Source: G963674665 sp964609625 (GTDB taxonomy: Bacteria > Desulfobacterota > Desulfovibrionia > Desulfovibrionales > Desulfovibrionaceae). Taken from it: a stretch of DNA of 64,000 nt. This document shows positions 1-7,213 of this stretch, piece after piece. Location: contig CAZSRS010000008.1 in assembly GCA_964609625.1 (NCBI GenBank), positions 1 through 64,000 of the forward strand, in the 5' to 3' direction. Made by a program: the position numbers and the translations under genes. Position 1 is the first letter of the stretch, and each line of letters opens with the position of its first letter. The notes under the pieces are model-generated. The model was not told the DNA's origin and searched no databases. It was given only the letters and a program-made list of their open reading frames with translations.

Positions 1-883
1 CCTGCGACTTCAGGCCCAGGGCCTTGGCCGAGTTCTCGTCCAGGTTCTGGATGGAAACACCCAGCCAGCCGCGCTTGACCGCCTTGTGCTCCTGCAATTG
101 CGCGATGACGCCCTTGGCGATGCTGCTGGGCACGGCGAAACCGATGCCCTGGCCGCTGGCAACGATGGCAGTGTTGATGCCGATGACCGCACCATCCAGA
201 TTCAGCAGAGGGCCGCCGGAGTTGCCTGGGTTGATGGAGGCGTCGGTCTGGATGAAGTCGTCGTATGGGCCGGCGCCGATGACCCGCCCCTTGGCGCTGA
301 TGATGCCCGTGGTCACGGTGTGCTCCAGGCCGAAGGGGTTGCCTATGGCCATGACCCACTCACCCACCCGAGCCTTGTCCGAGTCCGCGAACTCCAGCAC
401 CGGCAGCTTCCTGTCGGTCTCGATCTTCAGCAGGGCCAAGTCCGTCTCGGGGTCCCGGCCGATGATCGTGGCCTTGAAGTCCTTGTCCACGCCCTGCAGA
501 CGCACCTCGATCTCGTCGGCCTCGGCCACCACGTGGTTGTTGGTCACCACGTACCCGTCCTCGGAAATGATGAACCCCGACCCCAAGGAACGCTGCGTGC
601 GCGGCCCCATGTGCGGTTGCCCGAAAAACTTCTCGAACTGTTCAAAGAAATCGTCAAAGGGCGTGCCGCCTTCGGGCGATCTGCCCCTGGGTCCGGGAAA
701 GTCCGGAAACGGCCTCTGCATCCTGGGGCGTTCCACGGATTTGCTGGTCTTGATATTGACCACGGACTTGCCCGCTTTTTCGGCCAAGTCAGCCAACTGC
801 GGCAGCTCCCTGGCCTGGACGGCCGCCGCCATCAGGAGCATCACGGCGCTCAAAACGCACAAGGTCATGAATTTTCGCATCAT
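1..883 (-). CDS. degP: DegP/HtrA-type periplasmic serine protease (C-terminus cut by window edge)
   Basis: Periplasmic protease/chaperone that degrades misfolded envelope proteins. Read from 883, the protein opens with an export signal (MMRKFMTLCV..., cleavage near residue 23-25). The trypsin-like triad of the Do family follows: His in TNNHVV, Asp in ETDLALL, Ser in NPGNSGGPL. The first PDZ domain begins with RGWLGVSIQ just before the edge, so the rest of the PDZ region lies outside. AAGGAG sits 5 nt before ATG 883. An in-frame ATG at 967 has an equally good GAGGAGGAA site and would add 28 Arg-rich residues ahead of the signal peptide. I prefer 883 because the signal peptide then starts at once. 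The gene lies downstream of, and on the same strand as, a response regulator / kinase pair, which suggests stress-induced expression. Confidence 0.93.
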   Translation of the reverse strand, partial: MMRKFMTLCVLSAVMLLMAAAVQARELPQLADLAEKAGKSVVNIKTSKSVERPRMQRPFPDFPGPRGRSPEGGTPFDDFFEQFEKFFGQPHMGPRTQRSLGSGFIISEDGYVVTNNHVVAEADEIEVRLQGVDKDFKATIIGRDPETDLALLKIETDRKLPVLEFADSDKARVGEWVMAIGNPFGLEHTVTTGIISAKGRVIGAGPYDDFIQTDASINPGNSGGPLLNLDGAVIGINTAIVASGQGIGFAVPSSIAKGVIAQLQEHKAVKRGWLGVSIQNLDENSAKALGLKSQ

Positions 884-1058
884 GTCAATCTCCTTCGCCA
901 CACTGTTCTCAAGGGCACGAGACGCCGGCAGGTTTCGCCGACGTCGGCCCGGGGCATTGTTATACATTAGTTCCTCCTCGGTTGGTCGTCGAAGTCGAGT
1001 ATTCTTCCGCGTTATCTCCTATCTAAACAGGATCAATGACACAGGGCTTGCCGTGGGA

Positions 1059-1072
1059 TTACATGCGTGTAA
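1059..1072 (-). promoter_or_regulatory. Inverted repeat TTACA-N4-TGTAA in front of degP
   Basis: Perfect 5-bp inverted repeat with a 4-nt spacer, in the 295-bp gap between the sensor kinase gene and degP. The spacing resembles the direct/inverted TTACA-type boxes bound by CopR/CusR-like OmpR-family regulators, and the adjacent gene pair encodes such a regulator. A second perfect palindrome, GCTCCGATCGGAGC, lies at 1100-1113. Binding by the adjacent regulator is inference. Confidence 0.4.
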
Positions 1073-1178
1073 GTCGCATCATGGTAAGCGAGTCGGCCAG
1101 CTCCGATCGGAGCGCCATTTCATAATCTAATGGCAAAACAAGGCATGGCAAGGGGCATGGGCTCGTTACTGCACCGGG

Positions 1179-2612
1179 TCACACCGGCTGTGGGGCCGAG
1201 TCCTCGGCTTTTCCCGCCGGCAGCAACACCGTGAACACCGCTCCAGCACCGGGAACGCTGTCCACCTCGATACGCCCCCCATGGGCCTGCACCACGGCCT
1301 GCACCAGGGAGAGTCCCAAACCGAGCCCCCTCTGGGAGCGGCTCTTGTCCCCCCTGTAGAGGCGGTCGAAGATATGCGGCATGTCCTCGAGGTCTATGCC
1401 CGTGCCCGTATCCGCGACCGTCAACTCGCACCACGCGCCGTCGCGCCGGGTGCGTACCTGCACGCGCCCTTTTTCCGGGGTGTACTTCAGGGCATTGTCC
1501 AACAGGTTGGCCAGCACTTGGCGGACCCTGTCGGCGTCGGCCAGGGCCAGGACGTTATTCTCGGTTTCGCTTTCCAGGTCGAGGGTCACGTTCTTTTCCT
1601 CGGCCACCAGCTGGTAGAGGTCCACGGCCTCCGCGGCCAGGCCGTGCAGGTCGCAGGGCACGAGCTCCAGACGCAAGGCGCCGCTCTCCGCCTCGGAGAT
1701 GTCCATGAGGGTGCTGGTCATGCGGTTGATGCGTTCCGCTTCCTCGGCGCAGTCCATGAGCGCCTCGCGCAGTGGCTCGGTTCCTTCCTCGCGCTGCAGG
1801 GCGTCCTCCACCCCGGCGCGCATGCGCATCAGAGGGGTGCGCAGGTCGTGAGCCACATTGTCCAGGGTGTTGCGCATGCCCTGGATCAGGGACTCGATGT
1901 GGCCGATCATGCGATTGAACTGTCCCGCCAGTTCGTGGAGTTCGTCCTTGGTGGCGGGCATGGGCACCCTGGCGTCGAAGCCGCCGGCCTCCACCCTGGC
2001 CACGGCGCGGGAAAGGTCACGGATGGGGGAGAGGGCGCGGTTGGCCATGAACACCCCGCCCACCAGGCCCAAGGCCAACAGGGGCAGGGCCATGAGCGGA
2101 AAGATGGAGGTGAAGTAGCCCAGGACCCGGCGCTCCTCGGCCAGCCCGAAACCCACTTCGAGCTGCACGTCACGGGACAGGGTCACTCCCGTGATCTCCA
2201 TGGCGTCGCCCGACTCGCTGGGGCGCAGCATGACCCAGCGTTTGGTGGTGGTGATGCGGCGCTGTTCGAGATTCTCCCGACCAGGGTCCTTGTACCCGCG
2301 CGGCAGGGTCAGAAACAGGGTGTTTCCCTGGTCGTCCAACAGCCGAATGAAAAAGCCGCTTCGTTCATTCTCCACTTGTTCGCTCTTGAGTACCCTGAGC
2401 AGGGCGTCCAGGCCGTGGCGGCGCTCCACCTGCGTGTACTGCTCCAGCTTGTTCAGGGCCACGGTGCGATTGGCCTCGTGGATGGAGTGGGAGAGCAGGA
2501 CATAGGCGGTGGCGAAGAGCACCACGGCGATGCCGATGGTGCTCAGGGTGAACCACAAAGCCACCCGCAGGCCGATGCGAAAGGTGAGAATTCTACGCAG
2601 ATTTAAGGACAT
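1179..2612 (-). CDS. Two-component sensor histidine kinase (heavy-metal/envelope-stress type)
   Basis: Inner-membrane sensor kinase of 477 residues. TM1 is about residues 17-40, then a periplasmic loop of roughly 125 residues, TM2 about 164-190, and a HAMP linker to about 243. The HisKA box contains phospho-acceptor His255 (NVAHDLRTP). The HATPase domain shows the N-box (NLLDNALKYT), DTGTGI and GLGLGLSLV motifs. The architecture matches CusS/QseC-like kinases. The start overlaps the 3' end of the response regulator gene by 20 nt, so the pair is translationally coupled. The metal or stress signal cannot be read from the sequence. Its neighbour degP suggests envelope stress; the overall type suggests copper or silver. 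Confidence 0.93.
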   Translation of the reverse strand: MSLNLRRILTFRIGLRVALWFTLSTIGIAVVLFATAYVLLSHSIHEANRTVALNKLEQYTQVERRHGLDALLRVLKSEQVENERSGFFIRLLDDQGNTLFLTLPRGYKDPGRENLEQRRITTTKRWVMLRPSESGDAMEITGVTLSRDVQLEVGFGLAEERRVLGYFTSIFPLMALPLLALGLVGGVFMANRALSPIRDLSRAVARVEAGGFDARVPMPATKDELHELAGQFNRMIGHIESLIQGMRNTLDNVAHDLRTPLMRMRAGVEDALQREEGTEPLREALMDCAEEAERINRMTSTLMDISEAESGALRLELVPCDLHGLAAEAVDLYQLVAEEKNVTLDLESETENNVLALADADRVRQVLANLLDNALKYTPEKGRVQVRTRRDGAWCELTVADTGTGIDLEDMPHIFDRLYRGDKSRSQRGLGLGLSLVQAVVQAHGGRIEVDSVPGAGAVFTVLLPAGKAEDSAPQPV

Positions 2613-3267
2613 ATCCCACCCCGCGCAGGGTGTGGATCATCTTGCTGCCGAAGTCGCGGTCCACCTTGTTGCGCAATCTGTGCACGAGCACGTCCACCAC
2701 GTTGGTCTGCGGGTCGAAGTTGTAGTCCCAGACATGCTCCAGGATCATGGTCTTGGAGACCACGCGGCCGGCGTTGCGCATCAGGTACTCCAGCAGGGCG
2801 AATTCACGGGGCTGCACATCGATGCTCTTGCCCTCGCGGGTCACGTTGCGGGTCAGGAGGTCCAGCTCCAGGCCGCCCACGGCCAGCCGAGTGGGCTCCT
2901 GCTCCTGGCAGGAGCGCCGGATCAAGGCCTGAACCCTGGCCAAAAGCTCGGAAAAGGAAAAGGGCTTGACCATGTAGTCGTCGCCGCCGGTCTGCAAGCC
3001 CTTGACCCGGTCCTCCACGCTGTGCCGGGCGCTGAGGATCAACACCGGGGTCTGGACGTTTTGTCGCCGCAATTCCTCGATGAGCGCCAAGCCATCCATG
3101 CCCGGAAGCATGATGTCCACCACCGCCGCGTCATAGGGCTCGCTCTGGGCCAAGTGCAGGCCCTCGATACCGTCGTGGGTCACGTCCACGGCAAATCCTG
3201 CCTGACGCAACCCCTTCTCCACAAAGGAAGCGATCTTCCTGTCGTCCTCGACTATCAACACGCGCAT
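2593..3267 (-). CDS. OmpR/PhoB-family response regulator
   Basis: 224-residue DNA-binding response regulator, cognate to the overlapping kinase. The receiver domain has the acidic pair (VEDD), phospho-acceptor Asp51 in VVDIMLPGMDG, the Thr/Ser switch (LILSA) and the conserved Lys (VKPFSFSELL). The C-terminal winged helix ends with DVLVHRLRNKVD...TLRGVGYVL, as in OmpR/CusR proteins. The longer open frame running upstream is only the antisense of the ROK gene. ATG 3267 is the natural start because the receiver begins immediately (MRVLIVEDD) and AGGAGG... lies just upstream. It is divergent from the ROK kinase gene. Confidence 0.95.
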   Translation of the reverse strand: MRVLIVEDDRKIASFVEKGLRQAGFAVDVTHDGIEGLHLAQSEPYDAAVVDIMLPGMDGLALIEELRRQNVQTPVLILSARHSVEDRVKGLQTGGDDYMVKPFSFSELLARVQALIRRSCQEQEPTRLAVGGLELDLLTRNVTREGKSIDVQPREFALLEYLMRNAGRVVSKTMILEHVWDYNFDPQTNVVDVLVHRLRNKVDRDFGSKMIHTLRGVGYVLKSA

Positions 3268-3372
3268 TCCAGGCCTCCTTACTTGGCGATTGCCACAGGG
3301 GGCGTTAGCTGTCAAACAGACCGTTGACGAGGACGAAGCATACGGGCAGTAACGCCATTCATGGAGAGCGAC

Positions 3373-4263
3373 ATGAAATATGCAATCGGAGTGGACCTCG
3401 GCGGCACCAAGATCGAGGCTTTGCTGCTTGACCCCGAGGGCGCGGAACTCGCCCGCATCCGCAAACCCACGCCCCGCCCCCACGATTATGGTGCCATCCT
3501 CAACGTGATCCAGATGCTGGTGGAGGAAGTCTCGCGGCGGATTCCGGAAAACGGCGCCAGCACGCTGGGCATAGGCATCCCTGGCTCCATCGACACGCAC
3601 ACCGACCTGGTGCGCAACGCCAACACCACGGTTCTCAACGGCAAACCCCTGCGTACGGACCTGGAGAAAAAACTCGGTCGCCCCCTGACCGTGGAAAACG
3701 ACGCCAACTGCTTCACCCTGGCCGAGACCCGCTCGGGAGCCGGGCAGGGCTTCGACCTCGTCTTCGGCGTGATCCTCGGCACCGGCTGCGGCGGCGGTAT
3801 CGTCTGGCACGACGAACTGCACACAGGGGCGCATCACCTGGCCGGAGAATGGGGTCACGTGGTCATGGATCCCCTGGGCCCCCCCTGCTACTGCGGCAAG
3901 TGCGGTTGCGTGGAGACCCTGGTCTCGGGCGGCGGTGTGGAGGCAGCCTATCTGCGCCGCTTCGGCACGAAAAAACGCATGGAGGAAATCATAACCGGGG
4001 CGCGCCAACGCGATCCCCACGCGCTCTCGGTCCTGAACCAGTTCCTCGACAACTTCGGCCGCTGTCTCGCCGCCGTGGTCAACATCCTGGACCCATCCTG
4101 CATCGTGCTGGGGGGCGGCCTCTCGAACATCGACGAACTCTACACCCAAGGGGCGGAGCGCCTGACGCACTACGCCTTCCACGACGCCCTGCGCACCCCT
4201 CTGCTCAGAAACAAACTCGGCGATTCGGCCGGGGTCTACGGCGCCGCCTGGATCGGCATCTGA
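3373..4263 (+). CDS. ROK-family sugar kinase, close to Mak fructokinase
   Basis: Cytoplasmic hexose kinase of 296 residues. The N-terminal phosphate-binding motif is VDLGGTKIEA. The ROK signature includes GEWGHVV and a zinc site, CYCGKCGCVET. GIPGSI, NDANCF and ILGTGCGGG are as in Mak/NagK, and the order and wording (NANTTVLNGKPL, VVNILDPSCIVLGGG) are closest to fructokinase Mak. I chose ATG 3373 rather than 3361 because GGAGA sits 5 nt before it and the family's N-terminus starts there. It is a single gene with a candidate small-RNA promoter directly after its stop. The exact sugar is not certain. Confidence 0.9.
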   Translation: MKYAIGVDLGGTKIEALLLDPEGAELARIRKPTPRPHDYGAILNVIQMLVEEVSRRIPENGASTLGIGIPGSIDTHTDLVRNANTTVLNGKPLRTDLEKKLGRPLTVENDANCFTLAETRSGAGQGFDLVFGVILGTGCGGGIVWHDELHTGAHHLAGEWGHVVMDPLGPPCYCGKCGCVETLVSGGGVEAAYLRRFGTKKRMEEIITGARQRDPHALSVLNQFLDNFGRCLAAVVNILDPSCIVLGGGLSNIDELYTQGAERLTHYAFHDALRTPLLRNKLGDSAGVYGAAWIGI

Positions 4264-4265
4264 TT

Positions 4266-4281
4266 TGGCACGGTGCCTGCA
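4266..4281 (+). promoter_or_regulatory. Sigma-54 (-24/-12) promoter candidate
   Basis: TGGCACGGTGCCTGCA matches the sigma-54 consensus TGGCACG-N4-TTGCA at every fixed position except one (C for T before TGC). It begins only 3 nt after the ROK stop codon, and no protein gene follows on this strand before the convergent gene ending at 4641. A transcript would start near 4292 and run into the terminator at 4394-4430. No enhancer-binding site was identified. Confidence 0.5.
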
Positions 4282-4290
4282 TATAGTAAA

Positions 4291-4430
4291 TCACCTGGGA
4301 CACAGGTGACGGCACACTGGCCCCGAGGCTTGACAACTCCTGCTATGCCTCCGCGCGGCCCTGGGCAGCACGGTGCACCTGGGTAAGGGCTGAGCGCCGC
4401 GATGGACCATCGCGGCGCGCCTTTGTTTTT
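4291..4430 (+). ncRNA. Candidate small RNA, about 140 nt, in a 377-bp gene-free stretch
   Basis: The segment lies between a -24/-12 promoter candidate and a strong intrinsic terminator. It opens with a perfect hairpin (TCACCTG at 4291-4297, loop GGACA, CAGGTGA at 4303-4309). It ends with a 10-bp GC stem (4394-4403 with 4409-4418) followed by CTTTGTTTTT. No convincing ORF is present. It lacks the GGAA tetraloop region of SRP RNA and does not look like tmRNA or RNase P. 6S-like RNA cannot be excluded, though it would be short. No known family was recognised. Confidence 0.4.
4394..4430 (+). terminator. Intrinsic terminator
   Basis: GCGCCGCGAT, loop GGACC, ATCGCGGCGC, then GCCTTTGTTTTT. It would end the candidate small RNA or read-through from the ROK gene. 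Confidence 0.75.
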
Positions 4431-4434
4431 CCGA

Positions 4435-4460
4435 CCTGGCCCGTTGGGCCAGGCTTTATT
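4435..4460 (+). terminator. Second terminator-like hairpin
   Basis: CCTGGCCC, loop GTT, GGGCCAGG, then CTTTATT, directly after the first terminator. Another perfect hairpin, ATGGGGC-GAC-GCCCCAT, follows near 4543-4562. No gene is visible from 4431 to 4640. Confidence 0.5.
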
Positions 4461-4640
4461 CGGGGACGCCCCTCTGGGGCTTTGGTCACCGGCACCCGGA
4501 CAATTCCCGGACACACGTCCTGAAGGGACGGGACGAAATAGGGCATGGGGCGACGCCCCATGTTCCTGCCGTCAGGTACGCATTCTGCCGGAATATCGTC
4601 AAAATCGCGCATTGAAGGCTTCGATCGAAGGCTTCGGCCG

Positions 4641-6359
4641 TCACTCCATCCCCAGCAAATCCATGCCCCATTGCTTGAGCCCGGCTATGCCCCCGTGCAG
4701 GTTGATCACATTGGTGAAGCCTTTCTGGTGGAGCATGATCTGCGCCTCGTAGGAGCGGGCGCCGGTGTTGCAGATCAGGACCACGGCCCTGTCACGGGGT
4801 ATCTCGCCCAGGCGGTCGAAGATGTGCCCCTGGGGGATGTTGTTCCAATACGCCGGGTTTTTGTCCAGATAGGGCTGGGCGTCGGCCGCCTCGCGGCAAT
4901 CCAGGTAGAAGTATTTCCCCGAGTCGCGCTCGGCCCAGAGTTCCTGGAAGCGCTGGGGCCCCACGCCGATGTTCCGGCCGTCCAGGGCGTTGTCCGCCAT
5001 GTTGCCCAGGGTGTTGAGGATGTCCATGGCCGAGGAGAAAGGCGGGGAGTAGGCCATCTCGAGGTTGCTCAGGTCGTCCACCACGGGATGGTACTGAAGG
5101 ATGGCCGAGACCGCGTTGATGCGGCAGACCATGGCGTCGCCGTAGGAGCCAAAGCCCTGGATCCCCAGCACGCGCCGGGTGCCGCGCTCAAAGACCAGCT
5201 CCAGGGTCATGAGCTTCTTCTCGGGGTAGAAGTGGGCGCGGTCGAGCTGGGTAAGCAGGACGCTGTCGGCCTCGAAGCCCATGTCCCGCGCCACCAGCAG
5301 ACTGAGTCCGGCGCCGGCCACGGAGCGTTCGAAGAGCTTGGCCACGAAGGCGCCCACGGCACCCTGGAAGCGGGCGTGCCCCCCGGCGAGATTGGTGCCG
5401 ATGACCCGGCCCTGGCGGTTGGCCATGGAACCCATGGGCAGAAAAAAGGCGCGCCCCGTGACCTGGTTGCGGATCTCCACGCAGTCGCCCCCGGCAAAAA
5501 TGTCCGGGTCCGAGGTGCGCATGCTCTCGTCCACGATGACGCCCCCGCGTGCCGAGACAGCCAGACCGGCCTTGCGCGCGAGTTCGTCGTTGGGCTGCAC
5601 GCCAACGCTGATGACCACCACGTCGGCCTCAACGGTGCGCTTGTTCGTGACCACACGCTGCACTCGCCCATTGCCTTCCAGTCGTTGAACAACTTCACCC
5701 AGATGGAAGCTGACGCCCTTTTCCCGCATGTGCAGCTGGGCCATCCTGGCGAGCACGGGGCTGAGGTAGCGTGGCATGATCTGGTCGGCGATTTCCAGCA
5801 CCGTGGTCTCCACGCCCCACATGTCCGCGAAGGCCTCGGCCATTTCCAGGCCGATGAAGCCGGCTCCCAGGACCACGGCGCGCTCCACCTGGCCCTTGGT
5901 CACCGCCTCGCGGATGCGTACGGCGTCGTGGGGGTTGGAAACATAGTGCACGCCCTCGAGGTCCTCGCCGGGCAAGTGCAACCGGCGGGGTGTGGCGCCG
6001 GTGGCGAGCACGAGCTTGTCGTACTGGAGTGTGGACTCCTTGCCGCTATCCAGGTTGCGAATCCGCACGGTCTTGGTCTTGCGCTCCACCTCCAGGGCTT
6101 CAGTCCGGGTGTACGCGTCCACCCCCTTGGTTGACTTGAAAAAGACCTCGTCGCGCAGCATGTGAAAGCTGGTGGTACGCAGCTGCATGGCCTCGGAGAC
6201 CTCTCCCCCGACATAGTAGGGGATGCCGCACCCGCCGTAGGAGATGACGTCGCTCTTGTCGATCATGGTGACGGTGGCGTCGGGAGCGAGACGTTTGAAG
6301 CGGCAGGCTGCCTTGGGACCCAAGGCCACCGCTCCGATGACGACGATATGTTGGGGCAT
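4641..6359 (-). CDS. CoA-disulfide-reductase-like FAD/NAD oxidoreductase with C-terminal rhodanese domain
   Basis: 572-residue flavoprotein of the pyridine nucleotide-disulfide family, similar in layout to NAD(H):polysulfide / CoA-persulfide reductases (Npsr). It has an N-terminal FAD fold, the single redox Cys in SYGGCGIPYYVGG near residue 40, an NADH motif (VVLGAGFIGLEMAEAF), and a second FAD motif (DPDIFAGGDCVE). The dimerisation domain leads into a C-terminal rhodanese whose catalytic loop is LICNTGARS. The first nucleotide motif is unusual, GAVALG instead of GxGxxG. ATG 6359 has AGGAG 7 nt upstream; the open frame continuing upstream is not needed. It probably reduces CoA-persulfide or polysulfide in sulfur metabolism. 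Confidence 0.85.
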   Translation of the reverse strand: MPQHIVVIGAVALGPKAACRFKRLAPDATVTMIDKSDVISYGGCGIPYYVGGEVSEAMQLRTTSFHMLRDEVFFKSTKGVDAYTRTEALEVERKTKTVRIRNLDSGKESTLQYDKLVLATGATPRRLHLPGEDLEGVHYVSNPHDAVRIREAVTKGQVERAVVLGAGFIGLEMAEAFADMWGVETTVLEIADQIMPRYLSPVLARMAQLHMREKGVSFHLGEVVQRLEGNGRVQRVVTNKRTVEADVVVISVGVQPNDELARKAGLAVSARGGVIVDESMRTSDPDIFAGGDCVEIRNQVTGRAFFLPMGSMANRQGRVIGTNLAGGHARFQGAVGAFVAKLFERSVAGAGLSLLVARDMGFEADSVLLTQLDRAHFYPEKKLMTLELVFERGTRRVLGIQGFGSYGDAMVCRINAVSAILQYHPVVDDLSNLEMAYSPPFSSAMDILNTLGNMADNALDGRNIGVGPQRFQELWAERDSGKYFYLDCREAADAQPYLDKNPAYWNNIPQGHIFDRLGEIPRDRAVVLICNTGARSYEAQIMLHQKGFTNVINLHGGIAGLKQWGMDLLGME

Positions 6360-6515
6360 TGAAATTCTCCTTCCCTGCGTGGTCGGGCAGGCGCGTCTGT
6401 CTGGGGATGCTGCTCTATTCAGGAATATGACAAGCGGGTTTTGTGTAGTCCAAAGCCCGTGCGACGTCAAAGCCATTGATAGGCTTTGAAGCGAAGGGAA
6501 ACAGCCTGAAATGAG

Positions 6516-6553
6516 AAACCCCTCGGACCCCGGAACGAGGCCGCGAGGGGTTT
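6516..6553 (-). terminator. Intrinsic terminator after the ferredoxin gene
   Basis: The arms AAACCCCTCG and CGAGGGGTTT pair perfectly, 17 nt after the ferredoxin stop. The symmetric A/T flanks make it potentially bidirectional. Confidence 0.7.
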
Positions 6554-6569
6554 GCCATCCAGAAATGCG

Positions 6570-6752
6570 TCAGCTTTTAGAAATGGCCTCGGCAGGGCAG
6601 GCGTCAATGGCTTCGTCCACGCAGTCGTCATCGGCGGAGTCGTTGATCACGGTGGCCTTATCCCCATCAGCGTTCATCTCAAAGACGTCCGGGCAAATCT
6701 CGACACAGGATTCGCAGCCCATGCAGGCGTCATCATCGATCACAATGGCCAT
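6570..6752 (-). CDS. Small single-cluster ferredoxin, Desulfovibrio gigas type
   Basis: 60-residue cytoplasmic electron carrier. Cluster ligands are C10, C13, C16 and C52 (CMGCESC ... CP). Two further cysteines, C20 and C44, stand where D. gigas ferredoxin has its disulfide, the remnant of a second cluster. Almost the entire chain follows that protein (EICPDVFEMN, CVDEAIDACPAEAIS). The cluster could be [4Fe-4S] or [3Fe-4S], since the D. gigas protein is known in both forms. It starts at ATG 6752 with GGAG upstream. It is monocistronic, with its own promoter candidate (6940-6967) and terminator. It likely serves pyruvate oxidation and hydrogenase electron transfer. Confidence 0.95.
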   Translation of the reverse strand: MAIVIDDDACMGCESCVEICPDVFEMNADGDKATVINDSADDDCVDEAIDACPAEAISKS

Positions 6753-6939
6753 AAATCTCTCCTTGCTTCTGTTTCTGTTCACAGTAACGGGGTTCTTTGT
6801 CCGAGAGCGCCGGGATCGGCGCCCCTGCCGCATTCTATCACTCCGGGAGGACACGCGGTCCCCATGGTTGACCATGGCGGTGGATCCGGAGCAGCCCACC
6901 GGTTGCCGGTCTCGTCCTCGTGAACGAGTATTGGCAGCG

Positions 6940-6967
6940 AATATACTCATTCAGCCCGCACTTGCAA
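6940..6967 (-). promoter_or_regulatory. Promoter candidate for the ferredoxin gene
   Basis: Minus-strand TTGCAA, 16-nt spacer, TATATT. It lies about 190 nt before the ferredoxin start, giving a long leader. The -35 box sits in the palindrome CACTTGCAAGTG. The rest of 6753-7213 shows no gene. Confidence 0.45.
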
Positions 6968-7213
6968 GTGAAAGGTGCTCCTGGCGTGCATTTCGCCCCT
7001 GCGCGGCACTGTCGGCCACACATCGACAACCTCGTCTTTTTGCCGCTGTAAGAACTTAAAAGATATGGCACTTTGCCTCGTCATGTGCTATGTGTCCCAA
7101 GCAAGAGTTAAAAATTTCAGCCCAGGATGCCTTGGGAGAGAGACGTCGGACCCATTTGTCGCGGCAATATCATCGCAATGAAGATCGCGAAGGCGGGCAA
7201 CGGAGGCAGGGAC

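Noticed and set aside
24..1130. Long plus-strand open frames over the left edge
   Set aside because: They are antisense shadows of degP, whose minus-strand frame shows the full protease triad and signal peptide.
1281..2606. 441-residue plus-strand frame over the kinase gene
   Set aside because: Low-complexity His/Gly/Gln-rich composition typical of antisense frames in GC-rich genes; no motifs, while the minus strand has a full kinase.
3268..4182. N-terminal 305-residue extension of the response regulator
   Set aside because: This part is the antisense of the ROK kinase gene; the receiver domain starts exactly at ATG 3267 with a ribosome site.
4264..4640. SRP RNA, tmRNA or RNase P RNA
   Set aside because: No GGAA tetraloop domain of SRP RNA, no tRNA-like ends and no P4-type core were found on either strand.
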